Assembly: GCF_023707985.1 (NCBI RefSeq)
Contig: NZ_BRCF01000008.1
Span: 120,048 to 184,047, forward strand
Length of the DNA: 64,000 bases
DNA from: Sporosarcina sp. NCCP-2716
GTDB taxonomy: Bacteria > Bacillota > Bacilli > Bacillales_A > Planococcaceae
Direction: 5' to 3'
Shown: positions 8,583 to 20,139 of the stretch, one piece after another
How the letters are laid out: every line of letters begins with the position of its first letter
Numbering within the stretch: position 1 is the first letter of the stretch
Made by a program: the position numbers and the translations under genes
Notes under the pieces: model-generated
Database searches by the model: none
Told to the model about the DNA's origin: nothing
The model's input: the letters and a program-made list of their open reading frames with translations, nothing else

Positions 8583-8966
8583 ATGAGCACACCACAAGGC
8601 TTGAAGTACTCGGAAGAACACGAATGGGTAAAAGAAGAAGACGGAAAATACCGGATCGGCATCACGCATTTCGCACAATCCGAACTCGGTGATATCGTAT
8701 TCGTCGAACTGCCTGCAGTCGGCGACGAACTGAAATCGGACGAGCCGTTCGGCAGCGTCGAATCAGTGAAGACCGTTTCGGAACTGTACGCGCCGATCAG
8801 CGGTAAAGTCGTCGAAGTGAACGAAGACCTCGAAGACAGCCCGGAACTCGTCAACGAATCTCCTTACGAAGGTGCATGGATGGTCGTCGTGGAAGCTTCC
8901 AAACCGGAAGAACTCGACGAGCTCATGACAGCTGAAGATTACGACAAAATGACTGTCGGAGAATAA
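8583..8966 (+). CDS. gcvH: glycine cleavage system H protein
   Basis: 127 residues, exactly the usual GcvH length. It carries the lipoyl arm of the glycine cleavage system; in Bacillus GcvH also serves as the obligate lipoyl relay to other enzyme complexes. The lipoylated lysine is K63 in the ESVKTVSE motif, inside a lipoyl hybrid-motif domain. ATG at 8583 has GGAGGGG 6 bp upstream; the longer open frame from 8544 overlaps the promoter. It is monocistronic: own promoter and own terminator. A lipoyl synthase gene lies at 30987. Confidence 0.96.
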   Translation: MSTPQGLKYSEEHEWVKEEDGKYRIGITHFAQSELGDIVFVELPAVGDELKSDEPFGSVESVKTVSELYAPISGKVVEVNEDLEDSPELVNESPYEGAWMVVVEASKPEELDELMTAEDYDKMTVGE

Positions 8967-8975
8967 TAGTACGGA

Positions 8976-9005
8976 AAAGACGCCGGCAGCCACCGGCGTC
9001 TTTCC
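8976..9005 (+). terminator. terminator of gcvH
   Basis: Stem AAAGACGCCGG / CCGGCGTCTTT with a 6-nt loop. Confidence 0.85.
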
Positions 9006-9048
9006 TGTTCCTTGGCTTGAAACCGTCAGAAAGAGAGGCTTGTACTGC

Positions 9049-9348
9049 ATGGAAGAATGGACATACGAAGAGTGGAATGAACGTATCCGCACCGGAGAGC
9101 TGGCCGCCTTCTACCTGTACACGCCGCTTTGCGGAACGTGTGCGGTCGCGTCGAAGATCCTTTCGGTCGTGACCGAACTGAAGCCGGATCTCGTCATCGG
9201 GAAAGCGGACATGAATTATACCGGTGAACTCGCGGAAGATTATCAGATCGAAAGTGTACCGTGTCTGCTCATCCAGCGGGACGGGCAGCCGGCGGAGAAA
9301 GTCTATGCCTTCCGGTCGGTTCAGAACATTCTCGGAAAACTCTGTTGA
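9049..9348 (+). CDS. yusE: thioredoxin-like protein (YusE-like)
   Basis: 99 residues with a single thioredoxin fold. The active-site motif is CGTC in PLCGTCAVASK, and a Pro in SVPCLL takes the cis-Pro position. The ATG at 9049 is better spaced from AGAGAGG than an in-frame TTG at 9040. It lies between gcvH and met genes as in the yus region of B. subtilis. Partner unknown. Its stop codon overlaps the -35 box of the next promoter. Confidence 0.8.
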   Translation: MEEWTYEEWNERIRTGELAAFYLYTPLCGTCAVASKILSVVTELKPDLVIGKADMNYTGELAEDYQIESVPCLLIQRDGQPAEKVYAFRSVQNILGKLC

Positions 9349-9373
9349 CACTCCTGAAACGCTATGGTATAAC
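9345..9373 (+). promoter_or_regulatory. sigma-A promoter of the S-box/metNPQ transcript
   Basis: Consensus TTGACA, 17-bp spacer, TATAAC. The -35 box overlaps the TGA stop of yusE (9346-9348). Confidence 0.85.
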
Positions 9374-9398
9374 TAGTAGCAACCAATTGAATAGCTGA

Positions 9399-9509
9399 CT
9401 CTTATACAGAGTGGTGGAGGGAAGTGCCCTATGAAGCCCGGCAACCGTCAAGTTTCGTTACTTGAAATGGTGCCAAGTCACACAAAGCGTATGCTTTGAA
9501 AGATGAGAG
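9399..9509 (+). promoter_or_regulatory. SAM-I (S-box) riboswitch aptamer
   Basis: The segment has the S-box landmarks in order: CTCTTAT at the 5' end, GAGTGGTGGAGGGA, GAAGCCCGGCAACC, a variable P3 arm with AAGT...ACTT pairing, GGTGCCAA, and a closing GATGAGAG that pairs with the 5' strand. It senses S-adenosylmethionine and, when bound, allows the downstream terminator to form. It controls the methionine importer metNPQ. Confidence 0.95.
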
Positions 9510-9541
9510 ATCGGATGAACGCACTTATTTTATTAGCGTAC

Positions 9542-9580
9542 ACCTTTCTGTGAATCTGCAGAAAGGTTTTTTGTTTTTTC
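9542..9580 (+). terminator. riboswitch-controlled terminator
   Basis: A 9-bp stem (ACCTTTCTG / CAGAAAGGT) is followed by TTTTTG and a further T-run, 32 nt after the S-box aptamer. This is the expression platform. Confidence 0.9.
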
Positions 9581-9606
9581 AGTAACTTTAGAGGGATAGA
9601 CGAGAC

Positions 9607-9735
9607 GTTGAACTGCGTTTCGGGCGGACGCTTTCCGGGGGGCGAGCATTGAGCCTCCTCACTCGCTCCGCTCCCTGCGGGGTCTCAATTAGCTCGCTGT
9701 TCCCCCAGGAGTCGCCGCCCTGCACTCCGTTCAAC
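9607..9735. repeat. 129-bp imperfect palindromic repeat of the Bacillales type
   Basis: Ends are GTTGAAC and GTTCAAC. Moving inward, paired blocks include GGGCGG/CCGCCC, GGGGG/CCCCC, CGAGC/GCTCG and ATTGAG/CTCAAT around a C-rich and GCGGGG centre. It contains no ORF. The pattern (GGACGCTTTCC...GAGCCTCCTC...GCGGGGTCTC...AGGAGTCG) recalls a dispersed hairpin element familiar from Bacillaceae intergenic regions, from memory rather than a search. It lies between the S-box terminator and metN. A perfect TATAAT follows at 9742-9747 but lacks a recognisable -35 box. Confidence 0.75.
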
Positions 9736-9819
9736 TCGGCATATAATAGGGCCAAAGGTCGGTCTCTAAAGCTTACCAGAAAAAGAAATATAATGAATGA
9801 ACGATGAGGTGGACTGGGA

Positions 9820-10842
9820 ATGATTCAACTAACGAATGTCAACAAACGCTTCGGCACGTCTGGTGCAGCCATCACCGCCGTCGACGACGTCACTCTGACG
9901 ATCGGAGAAGGGAAGATCTACGGCATCATCGGCTACAGCGGCGCCGGGAAAAGCACATTGATCCGGCTGCTGAACGGACTTGAACGTCCGACTGACGGAA
10001 CCGTCGAAGTCAACGGACGGCTCATGTCGTCCATCGGCGGAAAAGAACTCCGCCAGGCACGCCAGAAAGTGAGCATGATCTTCCAGCACTTCAACCTGCT
10101 CTGGTCACGCACCGTCAAGGAGAACATCACCTTCCCGCTCGAAATCGCCGGGATCAATAAAACGGAACGGGAGCGGAAAGCCGCTGAACTCATTGAACTT
10201 GTCGGCCTTGCCGGCAGGGAAAACGCCTATCCGTCCCAGCTGTCTGGCGGCCAGAAACAGCGGGTCGGCATCGCCCGGGCACTCGCGAACGATCCGGAAG
10301 TGCTGCTGTGCGATGAAGCGACGTCGGCACTCGACCCTGAGACGACCGATGCCATCCTCGACCTGCTTACGAGCATCAACGAGCGGCTCGGCCTGACGAT
10401 TGTCCTCATCACGCACGAAATGCACGTCATCCGTAAAATCTGCCACGAAGTCGCAGTCATGGAACAGGGGCGCGTCGTCGAGACAGGTGACGTACTCGAA
10501 ATCTTCCAGTCGCCGAAAGCGCCGATCACAAAACGGTTCGTCTCCCAGGTGACAGAACCGGAAGACGCGAAAAAAGTCATGTCGCTCATGCGGCAGGATC
10601 ACCCGGACGGCACGCTCGTCAAACTCGCCTTCGTCGGGGAACGGACGGAACAGCCTGTGCTCGCGAGCCTGATCCGCGAGTTCCCGATCGACGTCAGCAT
10701 CCTGCAGGGGAATATTTCCCAGACGCGCGGCGGCGCATACGGCACGCTCATCCTGCAGCTGACAGGGGACGAAGCCGCCACGCAGAAGGCCATCACTTTC
10801 CTGCATGAACAGGGAGTCCAGACGGAGGTGTTCGGGAAATGA
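9820..10842 (+). CDS. metN: methionine ABC transporter ATP-binding protein MetN
   Basis: 340 residues. The ATPase domain has Walker A GYSGAGKS (38-45), signature LSGGQ (141-145) and Walker B VLLCDE (161-166). The C-terminal ~75 residues form the NIL domain that senses intracellular methionine and inhibits transport in this family. The start ATG has GAGGTGG upstream. It overlaps metP by the ATGA motif. Transcription is controlled by the upstream S-box riboswitch. Confidence 0.96.
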   Translation: MIQLTNVNKRFGTSGAAITAVDDVTLTIGEGKIYGIIGYSGAGKSTLIRLLNGLERPTDGTVEVNGRLMSSIGGKELRQARQKVSMIFQHFNLLWSRTVKENITFPLEIAGINKTERERKAAELIELVGLAGRENAYPSQLSGGQKQRVGIARALANDPEVLLCDEATSALDPETTDAILDLLTSINERLGLTIVLITHEMHVIRKICHEVAVMEQGRVVETGDVLEIFQSPKAPITKRFVSQVTEPEDAKKVMSLMRQDHPDGTLVKLAFVGERTEQPVLASLIREFPIDVSILQGNISQTRGGAYGTLILQLTGDEAATQKAITFLHEQGVQTEVFGK

Positions 10843-11507
10843 TCTCAACTTACCTGCCGAACGTCGACTGGACCAAAATGTGGGATGCCACTGTCGAAAC
10901 ACTTTACATGACCGCCGTGTCCACCGTCTTCACATTCATATTCGGGCTGGCACTCGGCATTCTGCTGTTCCTGACGGCGCCCGGCCATATTTGGGCGAAC
11001 CGTCTCGTCAACGTCCTGACCGGGTCTCTCGTCAACATCTTCCGGTCGATCCCGTTCATCATCCTGATCATCCTGCTGATCCCGTTCACGAAATTCCTGA
11101 TCGGTACAATCCGCGGCCCTGAAGCGGCGATGCCAGCGCTCATCATCGGCGCAGCCCCGTTCTACGCGCGGATGGTGCTCATCGCCCTGCGGGAGATCGA
11201 CAAAGGGGTGCTCGAAGCAGCACGCTCGATGGGTGCGAAAACATCCACCATCATCTTCAAAGTGCTGCTGCCGGAATCGATGCCGGCGCTCCTGTCAGGC
11301 ATCACGGTCACAGCGATAGCACTCGTCGGCTATACGGCGATGGCAGGCATCATCGGTGCAGGTGGCCTCGGGACACTCGCATTCCTCGATGGATTCCAGC
11401 GGAGCCGGACGGACGTGACCCTCGTGTCCACCGTCCTCATCCTGGTCGTCGTCTTCATCATCCAGTTTGCCGGCGACTTCGCCGTCAAAAAGCTCGACAA
11501 ACGGTAA
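10839..11507 (+). CDS. metP: methionine ABC transporter permease
   Basis: 222 residues with about five transmembrane helices. The cytoplasmic EAA loop appears as EAARSMGAKTSTIIFKVLLPE, the contact site for the ATPase. The start codon overlaps the metN stop (ATGA), indicating translational coupling. It forms the membrane channel of the MetNPQ importer (called MetI in E. coli). Confidence 0.95.
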   Translation: MISTYLPNVDWTKMWDATVETLYMTAVSTVFTFIFGLALGILLFLTAPGHIWANRLVNVLTGSLVNIFRSIPFIILIILLIPFTKFLIGTIRGPEAAMPALIIGAAPFYARMVLIALREIDKGVLEAARSMGAKTSTIIFKVLLPESMPALLSGITVTAIALVGYTAMAGIIGAGGLGTLAFLDGFQRSRTDVTLVSTVLILVVVFIIQFAGDFAVKKLDKR

Positions 11508-11567
11508 ATCGGTACGAACAGGTGCAACCGCCTGACACATAAAAAACGAAAAGGGAAGTGGAATGTA

Positions 11568-12410
11568 ATGAAGAAACTCATCACCGGTATTTTACTCGCT
11601 GTGCTCGTCCTCGCGCTCGCAGCATGCGGAACGAAAGATGATAAAGGCGGGAAAGCGAGCGGTTCCGACGAAGAATCGAAAGTCATTAAAGTCGGTGCTT
11701 CGAACGTGCCGCACGCGGAGATCCTCGAAGAAGCGAAGCCATTGCTGAAAGAAAAGGGCTACGACCTCGAAATCGAGCCGTACCAGGATTACGTCCTGCC
11801 GAACAAAGACCTCGATTCAGGCGACTTGGACGCGAACTACTTCCAGCACATCCCGTACATGGAAACGCAGATCGCAGATCACGGCTATGACTTCACGAAT
11901 GCGGGAAGCATCCATATCGAGCCGATCGGTGTCTACTCGAAGAAATACAAGTCACTCGACGAACTGCCGGACGGAGCCACGATCCTGATCAGCAACTCGG
12001 TCGCTGACCATGGCCGTGTCCTCGCGATGCTTGAAGCGGAAGGGCTCATCAAGCTGAAAGAAGGCGTCGACAAGACGAAAGCCGAAGTGAAGGATATCGT
12101 AGAGAACAAGAAGAACCTGAAATTCGATGCGAACTACGAAGCGGCACTGCTTCCGCAAATGTATGAAAGTGAAGAAGGCGACGCGGTGCTGATCAACTCC
12201 AACTATGCAATCGATGCAGGACTGAACCCGATGAAAGATTCTATCGCATTGGAGGAATCCGACTCTCCGTACGTCAACATCATCGCTGTCCGTACTGGTG
12301 ATGAAGACAAAGAGTCCATCAAAGCGCTCGTCGAAGTGCTGAAATCGAAAGAGATCCAGGACTTCATCATCGATAAGTGGGGCGGCTCCGTCGTTCCGGT
12401 CACGAAGTAA
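11568..12410 (+). CDS. metQ: methionine-binding lipoprotein MetQ
   Basis: 280 residues. A signal peptide ends in a lipobox LALAAC with the lipidated Cys at position 20. The mature part is a NlpA/MetQ-type periplasmic-binding fold, which delivers methionine to MetNP. Start ATG has AAGGGAAGTGG upstream. The gene is followed by a strong terminator that closes the met operon. Confidence 0.95.
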   Translation: MKKLITGILLAVLVLALAACGTKDDKGGKASGSDEESKVIKVGASNVPHAEILEEAKPLLKEKGYDLEIEPYQDYVLPNKDLDSGDLDANYFQHIPYMETQIADHGYDFTNAGSIHIEPIGVYSKKYKSLDELPDGATILISNSVADHGRVLAMLEAEGLIKLKEGVDKTKAEVKDIVENKKNLKFDANYEAALLPQMYESEEGDAVLINSNYAIDAGLNPMKDSIALEESDSPYVNIIAVRTGDEDKESIKALVEVLKSKEIQDFIIDKWGGSVVPVTK

Positions 12411-12419
12411 TGCACACGG

Positions 12420-12446
12420 CCTCCCTGCCTGTCAGGGAGGTTTTTT
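12420..12446 (+). terminator. terminator of metNPQ
   Basis: 8-bp stem CCTCCCTG / CAGGGAGG with a 5-nt loop, then T6. Confidence 0.9.
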
Positions 12447-12543
12447 GAATTGTGCGAAATGATTTTAAGCGGAAGTATGCGTTTCCTGTGCTGTATGATG
12501 AAAGAGAGCTTTACTAAATCAGCGCACGAAAGGGGTACATACT

Positions 12544-13731
12544 TTGAAATTCAAAATCGGCCTGATCTGGAGGATTGTCATTGCGATCGCCCTTGCAGTA
12601 GGCCTTGGTTACTTGGCACCGATGATCGGGGAGCGGTTCGCCGAATTGTTCACCCGGTTCTTCGCCACATTCAATATGCTGTTCGGCGGATTCCTGAACT
12701 TCATCGTGCCGTTCATCATCCTGTCGTTCATCACTCCGGGCATCGCGAAACTCGGGAAAGGCTCAGGGAAACTGCTCGGCCTGGCGACGGTGTTCGCCTA
12801 TGCATCCACCATCGTTGCCGGGATCCTCGCCTATTTTGCTGCAACGACGATCCTGCCTTCGTACATACACGGGCTGGGTGAAACATCGATCGGCACCGGA
12901 AAAGAGGCGGCCGCCTCATTCTTCACGATCGAGATGACGCCGCTGATGGGCGTCATGACGGCACTCATCCTGGCGTTCGTCCTCGGGATCGGCATGGCAT
13001 CGATCGGCAGTACGACTATGCTCCACCTGTTCGAGGAACTGAACACGATCATCGAGAAAGTGATCACGGTCATCATCATCCCGCTGCTGCCGATCCATAT
13101 TTTCGGGATCTTCCTCAATATGACGTTCACCGGTGAAGTGGCGAAAGTGCTGTCGATCTTCATCTTCGTCTTCGTCATGATCATCGTGCTCCATCTGGTC
13201 ATGCTGACGATCCAATATACCGTCGCAGGAGCCGTCTCGCAGCGCAATCCGTTCCGCCTCATGAAGATCATGGCACCGGCCTATTTCACGGCAGTCGGCA
13301 CACAATCTTCCGCAGCCACCATCCCGGTCACGCTGCGGCAGGCGAAGCAGACAGGCGCTTCAGCGAAAGTGACGGACTTCACCATTCCGCTGTTCGCAAC
13401 GATCCACCTGTCAGGCAGCACGATCACACTCGTCTCGTGCTCGATCGGCGTCATGCTTATGAACGGCATGCCGATCAGCTTCGTTTCCTATTTGGGCTTC
13501 ATCTTCATGCTCGGTATCACGATGATCGCAGCACCGGGCGTACCGGGCGGAGCTGTCGTCGCGGCGACCGGCCTGCTCTCAACGATGCTCGGGTTCGACG
13601 AATCGATGGTCGCCCTCATGATTGCCCTGTACATGGCGCAGGACAGCTTCGGCACTGCCACCAATGTGACAGGTGACGGGGCACTTGCGATTGTCGTCGA
13701 CAGCTTTTCGAAAGAAGCAACCGCAAAATAA
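12544..13731 (+). CDS. DAACS-family (dicarboxylate/amino acid:cation) symporter, altered substrate site
   Basis: 395 residues, a GltPh/SstT-fold sodium or proton symporter with eight transmembrane segments and two re-entrant loops. HP1 carries the serine-rich TQSSAATIP. TM7 has HLSGST where archaeal GltPh has NMDGT. TM8 reads QDSFGTATNVTGD. Aligning this to the GltPh DMGRTMVNVTGD motif keeps the D394, T398, N401 and D405 equivalents, but the D390 equivalent is Tyr and the R397 equivalent, which binds the side-chain carboxylate of aspartate, is Gly. The substrate is therefore probably not glutamate or aspartate. TTG start with AAAGGGG upstream. It is bounded by terminators and so monocistronic. 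Confidence 0.85.
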   Translation: MKFKIGLIWRIVIAIALAVGLGYLAPMIGERFAELFTRFFATFNMLFGGFLNFIVPFIILSFITPGIAKLGKGSGKLLGLATVFAYASTIVAGILAYFAATTILPSYIHGLGETSIGTGKEAAASFFTIEMTPLMGVMTALILAFVLGIGMASIGSTTMLHLFEELNTIIEKVITVIIIPLLPIHIFGIFLNMTFTGEVAKVLSIFIFVFVMIIVLHLVMLTIQYTVAGAVSQRNPFRLMKIMAPAYFTAVGTQSSAATIPVTLRQAKQTGASAKVTDFTIPLFATIHLSGSTITLVSCSIGVMLMNGMPISFVSYLGFIFMLGITMIAAPGVPGGAVVAATGLLSTMLGFDESMVALMIALYMAQDSFGTATNVTGDGALAIVVDSFSKEATAK

Positions 13732-13739
13732 CTTAGCTG

Positions 13740-13771
13740 CGCCTGTTTCCCCGCGAGGGAAGCAGGCGTTT
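13740..13771 (+). terminator. terminator of the DAACS symporter gene
   Basis: Stem CGCCTGtttCCC / GGGaagCAGGCG followed by TTTT. Confidence 0.75.
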
Positions 13772-13870
13772 TCCATGTGTGCGGCATGCCTGGGTTATCA
13801 AATATGCCGGCCGGTTTTCTCAATCTGACTATTTCAATTGAAAACAGCACCTGGGTGATAATCCCGCTGA

Positions 13871-13940
13871 TTGCAAGCCTTTCTTTATTATTTATAATAG
13901 TTCTCAATGATTTGCAACGGGCGGCCGGATAGGATAAGAT
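13871..13940 (+). promoter_or_regulatory. two tandem candidate sigma-A promoters of the suf operon
   Basis: Upstream: TTGCAA (13871), 16-bp spacer, TATAAT (13893-13898). Downstream: TTGCAA (13912), 17-bp spacer, TAAGAT (13935-13940). Both precede sufC with no gene between. The region 13772-13999 otherwise shows only AT-rich sequence and no recognisable operator. Confidence 0.55.
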
Positions 13941-13999
13941 TAGAATGATGATAAATAGGGGATGAGGCAATTCATCTCAAGCATACGGGAGGTATTGGA

Positions 14000-14779
14000 A
14001 TGGCAACTTTGGAAATCAAAGATCTTCACGTTTCAATCGAAGACAAGGAAATACTTAAAGGGGTCAACTTAACGATCAACACAAACGAAATCCATGCAAT
14101 CATGGGGCCGAACGGTACTGGTAAATCGACACTTGCGTCGGCGATCATGGGGCATCCGAAATATGAAGTGACATCAGGGTCCGTCCTCCTCGACGGGGAA
14201 GACGTTCTGGAAATGGAAGTGGACGAGCGCGCGAAAGCCGGTCTGTTCCTCGCCATGCAGTATCCGAGTGAAATCACAGGCGTCACGAACGCCGACTTCC
14301 TCCGCTCCGCGATCAACGCGCGCCGCGAAGAAGGCGATGAAATCTCGCTCATGAAGTTCATCCGCGAGCTCGACAGCAAGATGGAACTGCTCGAAATGGA
14401 CGAAGATATGGCGACCCGCTACTTGAATGAAGGGTTCTCCGGCGGCGAAAAGAAACGTAACGAAATCCTCCAGCTCATGATGCTGAAACCGAAATTCGCA
14501 GTGCTGGACGAAATCGACTCCGGCCTCGATATCGACGCACTCCGCATCGTTTCGACGGGCATCAATGAAATGCGCGGCGAAGGCTTCGGCTGCCTGATCA
14601 TCACACACTACCAGCGCCTGCTGAACTACATCACGCCGGACCACGTCCACGTCATGATGCAGGGCCGCGTCGTCAAGTCAGGCGGGGAAGAACTTGCCCG
14701 CAAACTGGAAGAGCACGGCTACGACTGGATCAAAGAAGAGCTCGGAATCGAAGAAGAGTCAGTAGAACAAGAAGCCTAA
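14000..14779 (+). CDS. sufC: Fe-S cluster assembly ATPase SufC
   Basis: 259 residues, an ABC-type ATPase with Walker A GPNGTGKS (36-43), a signature FSGGEKKR and Walker [13 protein letters not shown]. It is soluble and partners SufB and SufD in the SufBCD scaffold that builds Fe-S clusters. The ATG has GGGAGG upstream. It is the first gene of sufCDSUB, as in B. subtilis. Confidence 0.97.
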   Translation: MATLEIKDLHVSIEDKEILKGVNLTINTNEIHAIMGPNGTGKSTLASAIMGHPKYEVTSGSVLLDGEDVLEMEVDERAKAGLFLAMQYPSEITGVTNADFLRSAINARREEGDEISLMKFIRELDSKMELLEMDEDMATRYLNEGFSGGEKKRNEILQLMMLKPKFAVLDEIDSGLDIDALRIVSTGINEMRGEGFGCLIITHYQRLLNYITPDHVHVMMQGRVVKSGGEELARKLEEHGYDWIKEELGIEEESVEQEA

Positions 14780-14797
14780 GAGGGAGGACGATTGAAC

Positions 14798-17324
<2,527 letters not shown>

Positions 17325-17325
<1 letters not shown>

Positions 17326-17762
17326 TGAAAAATGACAAACTAGATCAGCTCTACCGCTCCGTCATCATGGATCACTACAAGACGCCGCGTAACAAAGGCG
17401 TCCTCGAAGGCAGCAACGTCACCATCGACATGAACAACCCGACGTGCGGCGACGTCATCCACCTGACACTCCAAGTCGAAGACGACATCGTCAAAGACGC
17501 GAAGTTCGAAGGGGAAGGATGCTCGATCTCCATGGCATCCGCCTCGATGATGACACAGCTCGTCAAAGGGAAGAACAAGGAAGAAGCGATATTCGCAGCC
17601 CATGCCTTCTCGGACATGATGCTTGGCAAGGAAGTGGACGAATCCGTCGACTTCGGCGATATCGAAGCATTGACAGGCGTCGCGAAATTCCCGGCGCGCA
17701 TTAAATGCGCCACACTGCCATGGAAAGCGATGGAAAAAGGAATCGCGGGCGATTCCGAATGA
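17325..17762 (+). CDS. sufU: zinc-dependent sulfurtransferase SufU
   Basis: 145 residues, an IscU-fold protein that in Firmicutes accepts sulfur from SufS through a zinc site. The expected ligands are visible: Cys and Asp in PTCGD, Cys in GEGCSIS, and Cys in IKCATLPW. The start is the ATG overlapping the sufS stop, with AAAGGAG inside sufS. A longer in-frame reading from 17193 lies wholly within sufS and is not used. Confidence 0.95.
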
Positions 17763-17783
17763 ATCGAACAGGAGGAATAGCAA

Positions 17784-19181
17784 ATGGCTAAAAAGATGCC
17801 GGAAATCGGCGATTACAAATACGGGTTCCACGACAAGGACGTATCTGTATTCCGTTCCGAACGCGGACTGACGAAAGAAATCGTCGAAGAAATCTCGCGC
17901 ATGAAAGACGAACCGGAATGGATGCTCAACTACCGTCTGAAATCCCTTGAACTGTTCTACAGCAAGCCGATGCCGCAATGGGGCGGCGACCTGAACTCAC
18001 TGAACTTCGATGAAATCACATATTACGTGAAACCGTCCGAAGCGACAGAACGTTCGTGGGACGAAGTGCCGGAAGAGATCAAACGGACGTTTGACAAACT
18101 CGGTATTCCGGAAGCGGAACAGAAGTACCTCGCAGGCGTTTCCGCGCAGTACGAATCGGAAGTCGTCTACCACAACATGAAATCAGAGCTCGAAGACATG
18201 GGGATCGTCTTCAAAGACACCGATTCCGCGCTCCGTGAAAACGAAGAGCTCTTCAAGAAATACTGGGGTACGGTCATCCCGAACTCGGACAACAAGTTCG
18301 CTGCATTGAACTCGGCTGTCTGGTCAGGCGGGTCCTTCATCTACGTACCGCCCGGCATTAAAGTCGACACGCCGCTGCAAGCCTATTTCCGCATCAACTC
18401 GGAAAACATGGGGCAGTTCGAACGGACGCTCATCATCGTCGACGAAGGCGCAAGCGTGCACTACGTCGAAGGCTGTACAGCACCTGTCTATACAACAAAC
18501 TCCCTCCACAGTGCGGTCGTTGAAATCATCATCAAAAAAGACGCATACTGCCGCTACACGACGATCCAGAACTGGGCGAACAACGTCTACAACCTCGTCA
18601 CGAAACGTGCGGTCTGTGAAGCGAACGCAACGATGGAGTGGATCGACGGCAACATCGGTTCCAAACTGACGATGAAATACCCGGCAGTCCTCCTGAAAGG
18701 TGAAGGCGCACGCGGCATGACATTGTCGATCGCAATCGCCGGCAAAGGGCAGCACCAGGATGCAGGTGCGAAAATGATGCACTTGGCGCCGAACACGTCG
18801 TCGACGATCGTTTCGAAATCGATTTCCCAGCACGGCGGAAAAGTGAGCTACCGCGGAATCGTCCACTTCGGACGGAAAGCGGATGGCGCGCGTGCCAACA
18901 TCGAATGCGACACGCTCATCATGGATGACAAGTCGACATCCGACACGATTCCGTACAACGAAATCCTGAACGACAATATTTCGCTTGAACACGAAGCGAA
19001 AGTATCCAAAGTGTCAGAAGAGCAGCTCTTCTACTTGATGAGCCGCGGTATTTCCGAAATGGAAGCGACTGAAATGATCGTCATGGGCTTCATCGAGCCA
19101 TTCACGAAAGAACTGCCGATGGAATATGCAGTTGAGATGAACCGCCTGATCAAATTCGAAATGGAAGGTTCGATCGGATAA
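17784..19181 (+). CDS. sufB: Fe-S cluster assembly protein SufB
   Basis: 465 residues, the beta-helix scaffold subunit on which clusters are assembled together with SufC and SufD. The protein shows the usual [10 protein letters not shown] segment and a C-terminal [10 protein letters not shown] motif. AGGAGG lies upstream of the ATG. It is the last gene of the suf operon, closed by a terminator 16 bp downstream. Confidence 0.97.
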   Translation: MAKKMPEIGDYKYGFHDKDVSVFRSERGLTKEIVEEISRMKDEPEWMLNYRLKSLELFYSKPMPQWGGDLNSLNFDEITYYVKPSEATERSWDEVPEEIKRTFDKLGIPEAEQKYLAGVSAQYESEVVYHNMKSELEDMGIVFKDTDSALRENEELFKKYWGTVIPNSDNKFAALNSAVWSGGSFIYVPPGIKVDTPLQAYFRINSENMGQFERTLIIVDEGASVHYVEGCTAPVYTTNSLHSAVVEIIIKKDAYCRYTTIQNWANNVYNLVTKRAVCEANATMEWIDGNIGSKLTMKYPAVLLKGEGARGMTLSIAIAGKGQHQDAGAKMMHLAPNTSSTIVSKSISQHGGKVSYRGIVHFGRKADGARANIECDTLIMDDKSTSDTIPYNEILNDNISLEHEAKVSKVSEEQLFYLMSRGISEMEATEMIVMGFIEPFTKELPMEYAVEMNRLIKFEMEGSIG

Positions 19182-19197
19182 TCGATTGGACAGCCTC

Positions 19198-19229
19198 CCC
19201 GTACGTGCACGCTGCGTACGGGTTTTTTT
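19198..19229 (+). terminator. terminator of sufCDSUB
   Basis: 8-bp stem CCCGTACG / CGTACGGG with a 9-nt loop, then T7. Confidence 0.9.
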
Positions 19230-19301
19230 ATATTGTCCGCTTTCCGCTTTTCCAAGCCTATCTACTGGATGAAGGGAAACAGAGGAAGGGGAGAGGCAGT
19301 C

Positions 19302-20015
19302 ATGAAAATCGTACTGGACGCCGGGCACGGACTCGGTACACCGGGGAAACGGACACCGGACGGGGAACCCGAGTGGGCCTTCAACAATACGGTGCTGCTT
19401 GCAGCGGAGGCTGCGCTTGCCGCATTCAAGGATGTCCGTATCCTTCGCACCGATGATCCGTCCGGACGCCGGGATGTGCCGCTGCAGGAGCGTACGGACC
19501 GGGCGAATGCATGGAACGCGGATCTGTTCGTGTCGTTTCATCATAATGCCAACACGGGTGCGTGGGGGGATTGGGGCGGGACCGAAACGTTCACGCTGGA
19601 TGCCCGGCGGGCGAACCCGAAGTCTGCTGATCTTGCGCGGATCCTCCAGCCGGCAATCGTCCGCGCGATGGGCTTGCGGGATCGTGGCGTGAAGAAGAGG
19701 AACCTGCACGTCCTGCGGGAGACGCATATGCCGGCAGTGCTCATCGAGGGCGGCTTCATGGATTCTCGGACGGATATCCGTGCTCTCCGTGATCCGGCCC
19801 GGCTGCAGGCACAGGGCGTTGCTGCAGCCTCGGCCATCGCGGCGTGGTTCGGCCTGACGAAGCGGCAGCCGGATGCAGCCGTGCCGGCAGGACAGCCGGG
19901 GAAGCAATTCCGGCTTGCGACAGGGACATTCCCGGACCGCCGGAGTGCTGATAATGCCGCCGCAAAGCTGAGGCAGCAGTTCGGCTGGACGGTCTATGTG
20001 AAGGAAGGGAATTGA
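19302..20015 (+). CDS. N-acetylmuramoyl-L-alanine amidase (Amidase_3), CwlC-like
   Basis: 237 residues from the ATG at 19302 with GGAAGGGGAGAGG upstream. Residues about 1-180 are a zinc amidase of the AmiC/Amidase_3 type: DAGHG and SFHHNA supply His ligands and IEGGF the catalytic Glu. The C-terminal 40 residues (FRLATGTF..RRSADNAAAKL) look like a single SPOR peptidoglycan-binding unit. There is no signal peptide, as in the mother-cell amidase CwlC of B. subtilis, which has two SPOR units. A prophage endolysin origin is an alternative, but no phage genes are near. It has its own terminator. Confidence 0.85.
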   Translation: MKIVLDAGHGLGTPGKRTPDGEPEWAFNNTVLLAAEAALAAFKDVRILRTDDPSGRRDVPLQERTDRANAWNADLFVSFHHNANTGAWGDWGGTETFTLDARRANPKSADLARILQPAIVRAMGLRDRGVKKRNLHVLRETHMPAVLIEGGFMDSRTDIRALRDPARLQAQGVAAASAIAAWFGLTKRQPDAAVPAGQPGKQFRLATGTFPDRRSADNAAAKLRQQFGWTVYVKEGN

Positions 20016-20018
20016 CAG

Positions 20019-20055
20019 CACGCGCCCGGCGGAACCCTTGCCGGGCGCGTGTTTT
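20019..20055 (+). terminator. terminator of the amidase gene
   Basis: 12-bp perfect stem CACGCGCCCGGC / GCCGGGCGCGTG followed by TTTT. Confidence 0.9.
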
Positions 20056-20139
20056 GCATGGAAGCAGACACGCCATGAAGGCTGCTTAACTATGTTATGA
20101 TAAGGGTACGTAACGTGTACAAGGAACGGAGGGATCCAT

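Noticed and set aside
19014..20021. 335-aa minus-strand ORF opposite sufB end and the amidase
   Set aside because: It crosses the suf terminator and covers a gene with intact catalytic motifs on the plus strand.
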